This document shows positions 23,851 to 35,899 of a DNA stretch of 64,000 nt, piece after piece. How positions within the stretch are numbered: position 1 is the stretch's first letter; each line of letters starts with the position of its first letter. Under the pieces are notes generated by a model that did not search any database, had not been told where the DNA came from, and was given only the letters and a program-made list of their open reading frames with translations. Made by a program: the position numbers and the translations under genes. Source of the DNA: Ctenosaura bakeri (lineage: Eukaryota > Chordata > Lepidosauria > Squamata > Iguanidae); contig CAOLHI010003124.1 of the NCBI GenBank assembly GCA_948474755.1, positions 1 to 64,000 on the forward strand. Direction: 5' to 3'.

Positions 23851-24361
23851 GGGACTGGCAGTTTAGGAGGAGGCATCTAGAATTCTCAGCCAGAGCACTC
23901 CAGTGCTTCTCCAAACTACAAACCCCAGGATTCTATAGGATGGTGTTACTACGGTTATGATATGTCTGGTGAGAGCACTAGATATCTCTTGATATCAAAC
24001 TTATTTGGCCTCTATGTGACCTTTCTCTGCCACCCTACTCCATGTGTTTGCAAGGGCCACCAGACAAGCACATAATAGGCATGGCTGTTAATGGTTGTAC
24101 GTTCCAAACCTCATTTAGGCAGGCAGCTTAATGCCTCTTCAATGCTTAAGGGAGCACCCTCTTGCAAACCTTGCTCAGTGTGAATCTACACAAAGACGCC
24201 CGGCCGAGTGTCGAGCCATTCCTTTATGCGTATTGGCTGTACTATTGTCATCCAGCGCTAAGCTCATCATGTAAAACCTGACCTTTTCCAACGCCTTTGT
24301 CCAGCTACAAATTTCCTTTGTTCTCACCGAGCATGGCATGGCCTGTAGGTAAAATCCACCC

Positions 24362-24368
24362 TATAAAA
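24362..24368 (+). promoter_or_regulatory. LTR TATA box
   Basis: CTATAAAAGG sits in the sense orientation of the solo LTR and on the same strand as NUBPL, 315 bp before the polyadenylation signal. Activity is unknown. Confidence 0.6.
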
Positions 24369-24676
24369 GGTCCCCAATTCCAAGGACTCCTCAGATCAGC
24401 CTTGCTGCCGCTCCGTCCAGTGAAGTTTTCCCCTCAGTTCCCAATAACTGAGTCTGCCTCCCTTCTTGGACCGCCTTGGACTTCCATCTAGCCTTGCTGT
24501 CGGTTTGTCCAGTGAGCTCCCCTCAGCGATCTGTGCTGAGCTTTCTTCCCTGCAACCTCCGCTTCCCTCCAGGACTAAGAGACCAGGTGTCGTATTACCC
24601 ATTCCCCCGAAAACTCTCCATTTCTATTTCTCAGTTAGCTGTGGGCATGTGTTGTCTTATTCGTTGTTTGTCCTTT

Positions 24677-24682
24677 AATAAA
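24677..24682 (+). terminator. LTR polyadenylation signal
   Basis: AATAAA in TTTAATAAAACTATC, within the same-sense LTR. If used it could end NUBPL transcripts early inside this intron; no evidence of use can be seen in DNA. Confidence 0.5.
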
Positions 24683-26839
24683 ACTATCATTTTCGTTACT
24701 TTTAAAACCTTGTCTGACCACTCTTCTGACCTGATGCCATAGACACAGGGTAAAAGATCCTAGCTAAAGTTACCCTGCCTCTCGTTAGCTTAAGAGATTG
24801 CTTGAGTCTAATTTCCCCATCTTGTGTTGTTGTTTGGTTATTTGGACGCCCCTCCCGGGACCCCCAACATACAGGGTAACAATGGAACCGTGGCTATTAA
24901 AGTGGAGTAGTAATACTGTAATTCTATAGTGTGACTGCTCCGCATGTCCTAGTAACAATGTCACAACTGGCTCTACTAAGAAAACTAGGCTCTGGAAGGC
25001 CAAAACATGATTTGTGTGTGGGTGACGTGATATGCAGTAACTGCAGTATTGATTTAATCAATGGAATTCCCCAATGGGAAGCATATGGCAGTTTCTTTCT
25101 TGAGCATGTTGATAATGTTATATACTGACTCAGTTGTTACCTAGCAACTAAAGATGCAGTTGTACTCTAGTATATCCAGAAGCATGGAGGGGGAAAGAAT
25201 GTAGTCCCATGAAACAGGGTTATTTGTGATTTTCCTTGACAGATGGAATCTCACTTGTGACAGCAGAAAGATTTAACAGGGACTTCCCCCTAATCAAGCA
25301 CTTTCCTTTGGTGTACGAACAGCATACTTCCTAATCCTGCACCAGGACAAATTAAAAGGAAAACAAAAACGTTGCATATCCTGGCAAATACAGGTGGGAT
25401 TTGTTGCAGGGATAGCTTTTATAACTCTAGAATTTTATGTATTTAATTGCAATGTATTGAAAGGGTTATAAATCTTCTTATTGCTGCTAATAGTGGCTTG
25501 TTGCCTGTTTCTGACAAGCAATAGAATTATTAATTCCTTTATGGGAAAACTGTGTTGTAGACCTTCAGGAATCTTATATAGTAATTAAATAAAGGCTTGT
25601 ATTATTGCATTGCTAGCTTTCATTGTAAAATTCCTAAGTCCATCTCTTTATTTTGCCACTGGTCAGCATAGGTCAAACTATTCTTCCAGAGCTGTTTTTC
25701 ATGTATTTATTCTTTAATCTCCTAGTTCTAAACTTTGATTTATAAAACATCTGGAAGAAATAGTTCATTCTGCTCCTCCTCCTTCTTTTCTGGCTACATG
25801 TAAGCCACTTAAATTGCTTGCTTAATCTTGGTTTATGATAGAATAATATATTGAGTTTAAAGGGCTCCCAGACACCAAGGCAAGGATATAAAATATTAAA
25901 TAAAGATCTCAAGAAAATTAAGTCAGCCAGATCTAATATTCTTAATGCATTTTATTGCAGCCAGTGGAAGTGGCTCATAGCCTTTCACATAAAATCAGGC
26001 AATACTGCAAAATGGTCTTTATCATCAGTTTTAAAATATCATGTCTTCTTTACAGTACAGTGACACGGAAAACCATGAGGTATGTTGAGTAGCTGTTTTT
26101 TCTTTCTCCTTATACAAGTTTAGCAAGGTGCAGTGGTACAGATATTCCTAAGGGACAGAGGATAATAAAAATGCAAATGCTGAATAAAAATGCTAAATGC
26201 AAGGTAGTACTAGCAGTGTTGGTGATACGAGGTTTTCTTTCCTTTCACACTGAAGCCCTCTGGACTGTATTTTGAGGAACATGAAGGAGGTTAGAGGGAA
26301 ATTGTTCCTTTACAGTTTGATGGGTAGTTCTGACTGCAGAATAATTTCATTGGATTTTGTTCATAAGCCATTTATTTTCATTCTAGATTCTTGGGGGAAC
26401 ATGGTTAATGGTTCCATTTGGGAGAAGAGAGTTTCTGCTTATTTCATTTGTTCTCTTCTCTGGATAAAATGCCAACCTCTTTCCTGGAAGTTGTCATCAT
26501 CTTTATTATCTTCATCAGATTTTATTTGAATTAGTCAACAGCCTATGTCAAAGCTGTTAAAATACATATGTTAATAGTGAACATCTTTCTAACTTATTAT
26601 TAACTTAGATTCAAAACTTTCCTTACACAATTAATTAGGCCTGTGGTCATCTTTGTTTTCATCTAGTCTTTTATATTCTTATATATGTAGTCCCCTCTGT
26701 AATGTTTTCATGTTCAAATACTATAACTCTGTGTGGAGTAGTAGGGAGTAGTGATGCATTTGCTGAAAAGGTACAAACAGTGTTGATGTTTGCCAGTGAG
26801 CAATATTCAATAAATCACTAGGACACTTGGAAATAATAT

Positions 26840-26930
26840 GGAATCCTGGGGTTTGCAGTTTCGGGAGGGGCCTTGTTGAAAGTGGAATCATAGCGCTATT
26901 AACAGTCTACTGCGGAAATGGCCATAGTTT
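26840..26930. mobile_element. Short MITE-like fragment (TCCTGGGGTTTGCAGTTT)
   Basis: GGAATCCTGGGGTTTGCAGTTT and the later 'agcgctattaacagtctact' recall a common short DNA-element end that also occurs reversed near 23915 (AACTACAAACCCCAGGATTC). No ends or duplication could be set. Confidence 0.35.
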
Positions 26931-27581
26931 GGGTTAATGCATATGCCTACTGCTGTGTCCCTTCTGTCAGAGATGCAGGAGTTTGTGTGTGTGCAGGTGC
27001 CTAAACTGCTCTCTCATTTGCAAACACATTTGCTTGTCACTGTATTTCTTTCATCAGGGATACGGCAGCTGGATGTCTGGGTGCCAAGGGACATGGCTGC
27101 AGATGTGTGTGCATGTCCAAACTGATCTTTCGTTTGCAAATGAGGGAGCAGCTTCAGCACCCACAGCCCCAGCTGCTGTGTTCCTGCTGCTGCTGCTGGT
27201 CTCCAGCAGCGGGGCTTTGTGGGTGGCCTGTAAGGTCCACAGACCCCAGGATAAGAACCACTATGTTAACTGATAATTCATACGATTTTTAAAATTTTTT
27301 TGCATAAAGGCAACTAAAGAGCCACATCTTGTGATTCTAACCTAATAATGGGTATAAATATTAAACTTCAACATTACAAATTTTGAATTCTTTGTTAACC
27401 TTGCTCAATGATTGACAAAGACTTATAGTTGCAGGTTCTTAAAGATTTAAAATTATAGAGTGACCCACTGATCTCTATAGCAAAATTAAAATATGCATCT
27501 TTGCATCTCACATTCACATAAAACCCTTCATTCTGTGTTTTTTTTCTCTTTATTTGAGCAGATGGAGATTTATCTTTCAGG

Positions 27582-28429
27582 GTTTTTTAAAAAATATTTT
27601 TATTGAAAATACATTTAATATAAAGCAACATATAGGGGAATAGCACACCAACATATCTACTAGCTAATCTAAACAGCTAAACAACTTACTGAACTAACAC
27701 AAACTACAGTAATAAGATTGCACACTTGACTTCCAACTCCTTAGCAAATGGATACTAATAAAGGATTGTTATGTATCCTCTAAATTCTATAAATATACAT
27801 ACTTAAACGATCATCTTAACTGTCTAATATTATACATATATAAAATTTAAACTAGATTTATACTTAAAAAGTTGCTCTGCTACTTCTGTTAAATATAAAA
27901 TAGTCTTATAAATTCAAAGTAATGTTGTACAATAATACTAATCTTACTCAAATTCTAGTGTTGCATCTCTCCCTCCAACTTCTCTTAAACATATTATAAC
28001 CTTCTCCCATTGACTCTTGAATTCCTTCAAAGAGCTTTCTCTAATATCATCAATTTATCCATCTCAGCCATGTCCAGCAGTTTCATCATCCAGTCATCCT
28101 GAGATGGTACTGTGGGATCTTTCCAATTCTGTGCATATAGTGTCCTCGCTGCTGTTGTGGTATATTATATATTTTTTACAGAGTTCTTATTTATCTGGTC
28201 ATTCATCAATCCCAATAAAAATGGTTCAGTGTTTCAATGTATTTTAGTCTTACAAATATCCTCCATCAAATGGTGTGTCATCACCCAGAATTTCTTTGCT
28301 TTATCACAAGTTCACAACATATGAAAAAACTTTCATGTGATTGATTACATTTCCAACATTTAGTTGAAGAATCTTTATACATTTTAGATAGTTTTTCCAG
28401 AGTCAAATGTTCCTTTAGTGTCATTTTGC
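27582..28429 (-). mobile_element. L1 LINE 3' end, antisense, with 8-bp duplication
   Basis: On the + strand it begins with TTTTTTAAAAAATATTTTTATTG, the reversed A-rich tail. The far part, read in reverse, encodes a decayed L1 ORF2 C-terminus (a C-W-K-C-N-like zinc motif region and 'FWVMTHHLM'). CTTTCAGG occurs at both edges (27574-27581 and 28430-28437), consistent with a target-site duplication. The copy is 848 bp and 5'-truncated. Confidence 0.75.
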
Positions 28430-29134
28430 CTTTCAGGTTGCAATCTGTCTAATTTCACTTACCCAAGACTAAATCTCATTGAACCCAATGCTACCTACTT
28501 CTGAGTAGCACTATAAGAGTACACTGTTATTTTTTTAAAGACAAAAGTGAGCTTATAGCAAAAAGAAGAAGTCGTCTGCATATATTCAGAGACTGAGAGA
28601 AGAGTGGGAGAGTGAAGATCCCCTTTTAGAAGAACTTCCAATTTATATCCATTTGTATTTAGGAGTAACCCCATTGAACTCATTGTTTCATTATAGCCTT
28701 TTTCCCCCAGAAAAATGTGCATATAAAAGTTACTAATAATTCATTTGTCTACCAAAACTGGTGAATGGGGTAGATACAGTTTCCCTTTGAATTTTTTTTT
28801 TTAGTTTGTTTAAACAAACAAGATTTGCACTTGAAAATTCTTTCTGCTTGTACTAACAAAATGCCGCTGGTGTGGAAGTAAAGTAGATTCCACTCCTCCA
28901 CACAACTAGCAGTTCAAATAAATAGAAATAATATCCTTTTACATAGTATATAGCATGTCAAAAATGGAGGCTGAATCCTTTTTATCTATTATACTAGTTC
29001 TCTGTGTTCAAGGATACTTTTAGGTGGGAGAAGTATTAAGTAGTATAGATCAGGAAAAGTCTTACTATTTGGCAGTGCAACCCTATATGCAGAAGTAAGA
29101 TTTTATTTGCGTATAGGATTTCAGTCTTGTTACT

Positions 29135-29335
29135 ACTGTTATGTGCCTTTAAGTTGGCTCTGACTTCCGGTGACCCTATTCTACGATTTTGTTGGCAAGA
29201 TTCATTCCAACAAGGTAGTTTTTAGGCTTAGACTTGCACAAGGTCCCCTAGTGGGTTTACATGATTGAGCTGGGATTTCAACCCTAGTCTCCTGGAGTCC
29301 TAATCTAATGCTCAAATCCCTGTACCATACTGTTT
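29135..29335 (-). mobile_element. tRNA-derived MIR/CORE-like SINE, antisense
   Basis: TACTGTTATGTGCCTTTAAG, TTGGCTCTGACTTCCGGTGACC, 'aaggtcccctagtgggttt' and the reversed head 'ctaatgctcaaatccctgtaccatactg' match the family in order. It is missing part of the middle. Confidence 0.8.
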
Positions 29336-31670
29336 CTCATAACACAGAGTTTAGTGACTTTACTTGAGTGAATGTAGAGTTGAGGTCAATATTTAAGGTA
29401 TAGGTACGAGCAGAGTGCAGATCGAAAGTACTTCTAGTTCATTCCTGTGAAAAGTTGTGAATAACAACCAGTGGAGAAAGCTTAAATTTCAAACTAGCTT
29501 AACAACAACTAATTAAATGTTCAAGTCTGTGGGATAAACAAAACAAATTAATTTTGCTGGGTATGTGAACCAACTATGACGCTGTTTCATCTTGGGCTTT
29601 TTCAGGTAGAGTGCCTTCAGTAATGCTTTTCATTGGCCTCTCCATCATTCAGCTTAAAAGATGGCATTTATGATACTATTTCATAATTTGTAACATTTAA
29701 ATGATTCTGCATTGTGCTTTGATTCTACCTCTTATTAGTACATTTGAACTAATAGGCAAACCTGATACAAATATTTTAGACGGGTAGCAACGTCCTCTGC
29801 TCCCCTTTGTACATAAATGTTAATGGAGCCCTGCTTTTAGTATTAATAGGTATTACTGTGCAAGGATCCCTCATGCAGAGTAGGGTTTTAATGAGGTCTT
29901 AGCTTGACATAAACAGGATTGTGTCTCAGGACCTTATGCTCATGCTTTCTTGAACAGGTATTTGGTAATCGGCAAAATACCTGAAATTACAGTGCAACAA
30001 TAAATTTCTGTTCTGATTTTATACACTGCTAGTTTGCTGCAATGGCTTTCCTGCAAAAAATTAAGCACCATCCATCCTACGTGTGCTTAACAAATGAAAA
30101 ATATTCTAATAAGTAAGAAAGTTACAGACATTAATGTGTCACAGAATGGCTTTATCTTGTTATTACCTCTGAGAATATGAAATATAATCTCCTACATAGA
30201 GATGTGGAAGATAACCTGTAACTTTGTGGGTGAGATATGTTGTTTTTGCCTATGTATTTCCATATCAGCAATGATTTAGAATTAGGCTACTATTTGTCTA
30301 AGGATAAATTTCTGGCAAAGGCAGGACTGATTCAGAATTTAGATGAAATTACTAATCCATGGTTTAGCCATCTGAGTTGGTCCTTCACTGACATTCTCTG
30401 CACTCCTCTCTTGTGTTGTGATTACTATGCTGAACTTTGTTCTCTACTGTGTCACTCAAATTGATGAACTCCATAATAGAACTTAAAAATCATGTGAAGA
30501 TGTTTCCTGGGATAATTTGGAGGGCAAGTCCATTCTTTAATAGAAACGGCTGTGCACTCAGGCAGTGCTTCTAGGAGCTGACCGAAGTTCCAAAATCAAG
30601 GCTCAGCTAGCTTCTGGAAGTTCAATACACTCTTTCTGTATCTTACCTCTGCAGAGAAGGGGGAATAAAACTGCCCTCCCACCATAGTGCCAACTAGGTA
30701 GACTTCACTCAGTGCCATTTGCTACTCCTTGGAGGAAGAGGAGGCTGGAGGGAATTTGCCATTCGATCCCCCAAAGTTTTCTGTGTCCCTGCCATAGTCA
30801 GCCCAGAATCCCTCCCCACTCCAGCAATGATAAACTTGTTGAGTCTGAAAGAAGTGAGTCTGTTGAGTCTGACTCACTGTGGCCATGCGAGAGGAGAGAA
30901 GGAAGAGGTAAGTGCACAGTCTCCCCCACCTCCGCTTACTTCCACTTGCTTCTCTAATGCTAAGTCATAGTTTAGTCTTCCATCCAAAATGAGCCTTTGT
31001 GGTCCTGCTTGACTGGAACTCCTCAAGTACTTCTCAATTAAATGAATATAGAGTACTTTCAGTTCCTGAAACACAGACTTATCACAAAGGCATAATTAGC
31101 AATTGCTCCTCGTTACTTTTCAAAAGAGATGTGTTTTTGTGCAGCATTTCTATACACCAGTGCCTTCAAAATGTGCTTGCATTGCCTCATGAGATATATG
31201 CCACTTGGAATGCATATTATGTGAATACCTAGAATGTTTTATATTTAATTTGTCACATGTACATAGTGATTCATTAGACTAATTTGCACGGAAGCTTTAG
31301 TGATGTTCTTAAATGGGAGAAAATACAGAGAACCACATGGCAGTTAATTACATCACTCTAACAATAAATGTCAAGAAACTCTTTCTTTTTGGAAAAAAAA
31401 TGATGAATGCTGTGTTTAAGCAAAGTACAATTACCTTTCGAACATCTGAAATGTTTCACAACAGTGTATGTATTGAAGCAGTGAACATTTTAGCATTTTC
31501 CACACATGCAGAACGGCTGACAGATGGTGGGAGTTACAGGTATAATTTTGTAACCAACGCTCACTTGTTTGTTTGCAAAAGGGAATTCCTAATGTTTTGT
31601 TAATCTTGAGCTAATTTATTCCTCCACAAAGAAGTATTTGCATATAGACATAGTTCTTCATAGTGTTCGG

Positions 31671-31760
31671 AGGATCTAGATCAGAGCTTGGAAAGTTATT
31701 TTTTAAAAAAGTAGGAGGATCTAGAATAGAGTTTGGAAAATTACTTTCAAAAGAAATCAT
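31671..31760. repeat. Two-copy tandem duplication, about 45-bp unit
   Basis: GGAGGATCTAGATCAGAGCTTGG at 31671 recurs as GGAGGATCTAGAATAGAGTTTGG at about 31716, each followed by AAA(G/A)TTA. A diverged local duplication. Confidence 0.8.
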
Positions 31761-31850
31761 TGTCATTACAAACATTAAAGCAACTAATTGCCATTCTTCT
31801 TTATTCTGTTCTCCCCATTATTATTATGTGGTTACCCCATTATTTTTTCA

Positions 31851-31930
31851 TTAATTTTGGGTTAAAAAAAGTTTTTTTTTTAAATTTAATTTTGGGTTAA
31901 AAGGGTTTTAATTTTGGGTTAAAAAGGCAT
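31851..31930. repeat. TTAATTTTGGGTTAAAA repeated three times
   Basis: Three copies of TTAATTTTGGGTTAAAA occur within 80 bp, with an A/T homopolymer run between the first two. It looks like replication slippage in AT-rich DNA. Confidence 0.85.
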
Positions 31931-32084
31931 AAAATTTGGTGCAAAGAAACCTCAAAATAATATTAAAAGGCATTTCCTCCCTAATTATTTTACTATTAAT
32001 TGGTTGCATTTATTGTTTTTGCTCTTGTTACCATACCCCACCATCCCTCCTACAGATACAAGATTTTTATAAATTTAGACTTAT

Positions 32085-32850
32085 TAATGACCAAAGAACA
32101 TGACCAGGGTCATGCTGGCCAGAGACATGCTTGGGATCATTGTGGTGGGAAAGGTCCAGACAGGGTTATGCGGAAAACCCCGATGGTGATGGGTTTGTGC
32201 TAATTCGTTTTGGTGTTTTTGAATACAACGGAAGATGATCTGCCCAGATAAGGCAATCAGAGGCCGTCCCTCAATCTTCCTCTTCCCTATACACCCTACT
32301 GGACTGAACATTAAGAGACTGTCATGAATCCCATCAGTGTTTTATCACCTCACCGTTAAAGCAATGAGTCCATTCCGGACCACTTTATCAGTCTTGTGGA
32401 AAGCCTTTACTGCTTTGTCAACATACCCCTTCAGGATATGAAATAGGGTGTAAAAATCCTAGCTTTGACCCCAGCCAACTGTAGTACGTAGTACATAGTG
32501 TGCCCCAGACTGCCTTTCCTCTGTGCTATTCTCAGATGCTGTCTTAGCCCTTCCGCTGCAATCTCCTTCTTCAAGATTGGTAAGTATCCTCTCCACCCCA
32601 TTCTCTCTCTATCTGGCCTTTCTCACCTCACTTTCCAGTAGCTTTGTATTGTTCTTAATGAGTGCCTGTTTTCTTGTATGTTGTCAATTCAAATAAAATA
32701 CTTTGTTTAACTATGGCTGGAGTCTTCTCTACAGTTAGTACTGGTATATGTAGGTGAAAAGATCCGGCTGTTACTCTCCTCTCGCAGGTCTCCTTTGAGT
32801 TATAATTCCCCCAAATTCTAAGGAGACAGTGGCATTGTGAGTGGACCCCA
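32085..32850 (+). mobile_element. LTR-like element, family shared with 46230
   Basis: Segments in order match the element at 46230: 'accactttatcagtc', GGGTGTAAAAATCCTAGCTT, 'tagtacatagtgtgccccaga', AATAAA at 32692-32697, then 'agttagtactggtatatgtaggtgaaaagat' and 'gttataattccccca'. A TATA-like site and a polyadenylation signal about 245 bp apart suggest an LTR. No internal retroviral region adjoins. The ends are not fixed. Confidence 0.6.
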
Positions 32851-33516
32851 ACACCCCCCACCTCTGCCCTTAGAAGAGTTTTGGATAGCTAATAAACTTA
32901 TGTATAGTTAAAGTGACAGATTACCTAAGACAGCTAAAACTGTAAATTTAAATTCACAAAATTACACATCTAAGATGGAAAACATATTAAAAAAACCCAC
33001 ATGGGAGGAGTACAAACATTTCCAGTCATTACCTTAGTTTGAAAAGAAAAAATTGTTTGAGCCCTCACTATTCCAAAAATAGTGTTACAGGTGTCACTGT
33101 TACTTTAAAACATGTTACTTCCAAGCTCTGCTTTAGAACAATGATAGCTGATTTTATAGAAGGTTGCTGAGAAATAAGCATTTCATATGAGCTTCAGTTT
33201 CATATCTGAAATATCTAGTTTCTGAACTATTTTCTTTTCTGGATTTTTTGCTGGACAGGAACTAGTGTTAATCTGAATGTGATGGGTTATTATGAAAAGC
33301 AGCAAGGGCTAATAATGCAAAATGTTGTTTCTTTAATGGGACATAAAGATGTAGTACATAATCCTGCTGTACTGATATATTTATAGCGAAACAGGTGATC
33401 TAGTCTCAAAAAAACCGATGTATTTATAAGAAGTCTGACACTATTTAGTTGAATAACCATTCAGTGGTCAACGCTGCCACTGGTGATCTACTCACTCTTG
33501 CTATCTCCTCGCTAGG

Positions 33517-33737
33517 GCTGGAGCCAGCATAGTGTAGTATAGGACTACAGCTCTGCAGACAAGGGTTCAAATCTCTGCTCAGCCATGGAAACCAATTGGT
33601 TGATGATGGGAAAGTCACACTTTTTCAGCCTCAGAAGAAGGGAATGACAAACCCCATCTGAACAAATCTTGCCAAGAAAAGATTCACCTTAAGGATACCA
33701 TGAGTCAGAAATGGCTTGAAGGCATGCAGCAACAAAC
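33517..33737 (+). mobile_element. tRNA-derived MIR/CORE-like SINE
   Basis: It starts GGAGCCAGCATAGTGTAGTA with the A-box-like head. The B-box-like GGGTTCAAATCTC is good. The body then reads 'agcctcagaagaaggg', CTGAACAAATCTTGCCAAG and a GCAGCAACAAAC tail. This is one of the best preserved copies here. Confidence 0.88.
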
Positions 33738-34810
33738 TAGCTGGGAAACAAGAACCATTCTTCCTATAAATGGAGTACAAGTTTTGAGTTATTTATTTAT
33801 TTATCATACTTACTATGCCGCCTTTCTCCCAGAGTGAGACCAAAGGTGGCTTGGAGTTGTGAAAAGCATTAACTCCAATTTACTTAACAGTCTTACACAT
33901 GGCTGATGGATCAACCATTTCCACCCCAATTTCATGCTGTTTCTGATACTTCCATAGATTTTACTGCATTAGTATCATGAAGTGGTGGGTCATGGCCTGT
34001 GGTTTAAGGCCTTAATATTTAAAATGACAAAAAACAAAAAACAAAACAAAACTGGCACTTATAATAAGAAGTGCATGGATTTTGAATGGGAAATTCTATT
34101 TAAATTTAGAATATAGCAGGAAACAGTATCAGAAAAAACACAAGGAGGAAAGGTTAGAGAAATATTGACTGAATCACGCAAGCAACTGTGTTGTTGCAAC
34201 CTAATTTATTGGGACATTCCCAAGAAGCCATTTTAGAGTAAATTGAGGTTGAACCATGGAAGATGATAGAGGCTGTAGGGAGAAAGCAGTTGCTGGTTCC
34301 TTCTGCATTGGATCTTTGCTTCCCATTAGGACTTCCTGCTTTTTGCAGGCCTGGTGACCTGATTTAGAAGGTACTGTGTTCCATCCAGCTTTCTTGCTTG
34401 TCTGGGCTCTTGTGGAGGTGGGTGCCCCACTAGCAGGGTCACCACCAAGAAAGGGATACTATAGGGGGTTTTCCCTAAGGGAAACTACTTCAGGGGTGCT
34501 AGAGGGCCTGTCTCTTATTCGTCGTGGGGAGGGTTGATGTTGGTTTATAGTTTGTTTTTAAGAACTAAGGGTTTTTGCCTGCCCAGTAAAGGAAGGATGT
34601 GTTTTCAATAGAAGGAGTAAATGAAGGGAAACAGGAAGCATCCATTGTAACTGTAGAGGTCTAAGGGAGATACAGAAGGGGAGAGAATTACATTTTCATG
34701 AGAGAGAGAGAAGTGCAACAGAGTGTTAGTTGCCTCTAAATTGTCTCTAAGATCAAATAGCCTACATAGTGTTGGTGGTAATCTTTCTGCATTGAAAATG
34801 GTGCTGTTGA

Positions 34811-35584
34811 TTTAAGAGAAAACTGTTATAAAATGTTGCATAGATGGTATACGATGCCAGAGAGATTACAAAAAATTACAAAGAATGGAAATTCGAAATG
34901 CTGGAAGTGCAGAGAAAAAGAGGGAACATTTTATCATATGTGTTTTTGTGCATATGTGGTGGACTTGTAAAAAGGCGAAGAAATTTTGGAAAGAAATACA
35001 TGACGAAATTCAAAAAATATTCAAAATGAATTTTGAAATGATACCTGAATTACATTTATTGAATATAATAAAATCAAAGGCAGAAATTAGAAAGCATAAA
35101 AATGTTATATTTAGTTACAGCAGCTAGATTAATTTATGCTCAACATTGGAAACAAGATATTAAAATAAATGGAAATGAATGGAAATTAAAGGTTATGGAA
35201 ATGATGGAGATAGAAAAACTGACAAAAGCATTAAAGAACAAATCTATTCAACAATTTGATAGAGAATGGTGCAAAACAAAAGAGTGGCTGCAATTGTAAA
35301 GCTAATGATTATAATGATATAATTTGATAAAAAGGGTAAAAATATATTGACTAGTTAAAAGACAAATCATGATTGTTATACCAAAGATTCTATGTATAGT
35401 GGATTGGACTCCTTGTATTGTATTGTATTGTATTGTATTGTATTGTATTATATTGTATCTTTTGTTTGATTCAGCTGGGCAAAACTGGAGAAGAAAACTT
35501 GTTATGGGAATTGGGGGGGACATTAAGAAGAAATGTTCCCATTTTATAACTTTTTTTAGAAATTTTAATAAAAATACTTTTTAA
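34811..35584 (+). mobile_element. 5'-truncated L1 LINE with 16-bp target duplication
   Basis: AAAATGGTGCTGTTGA is found intact on both sides (34795-34810 and 35585-35600), a perfect 16-bp target-site duplication. Translation gives the L1 ORF2 C-terminal zinc-knuckle region: a K-C-W-K-C-R-E-K start, then KAKKFWKEIHDEIQKIFKMN, and an end at ..REWCKTKEWLQL. The frame is broken near 34950. The 3' end has AATAAAAATAC and an A-rich tail. The exact duplication and fairly open frames suggest a comparatively young insertion. Confidence 0.93.
35416..35456. repeat. (TATTG)n pentanucleotide repeat inside L1
   Basis: About eight TATTG units with one late interruption (TATTA), in the 3' UTR of the L1 at 34811. 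It probably expanded after insertion. Confidence 0.95.
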
Positions 35585-35899
35585 AAAATGGTGCTGTTGA
35601 ATGCCAGGCTGGTGAATGGGAAGACAAACACCTATTCATTCTGCGTGAACACACAGACCAGGCTAATATCACAAAGAAATTGTTGAATGAATTAGGGGAG
35701 GGACAATCTCTCTCACATTTGCTCTCCATATTTCTGTACAGCAGTAGGTGAGACCTGGGGATGTGGGGAGGTGAACTTTTAGAGGCTTATCCTTATTCCA
35801 TCCCCCTTACCAGGTGTCTTATCCCACATTCTACAAGATTCAGATATGTGTATCTTAAGGTAAGTAGGCAGGGCAGAATAGGGGTTATGCTGTTGTATT

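Larger units (their letters stand above)
24080..24870 (+). mobile_element. Solo LTR of an endogenous retrovirus-like element
   Basis: A TATA box (TATAAAA, 24362-24368) is followed by GC-richer sequence with CAGATCAGCC, and by a polyadenylation signal AATAAA at 24677-24682 with a T-rich stretch behind it. A plausible end ...CCCCCAACA falls at about 24870. No primer-binding site, gag or pol sequence adjoins, so this looks like a solo LTR left after recombination. The left boundary is uncertain and no target duplication was found. It has no coding capacity. Confidence 0.65.

Noticed and set aside
31851..31930. GGGTTA-like telomere repeats
   Set aside because: The units are TTAATTTTGGGTTAAAA in AT-rich DNA, not tandem TTAGGG.
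34844..35299. Lysine-rich ORFs as a host gene
   Set aside because: They match the L1 ORF2 C-terminus and lie between target-site duplications.
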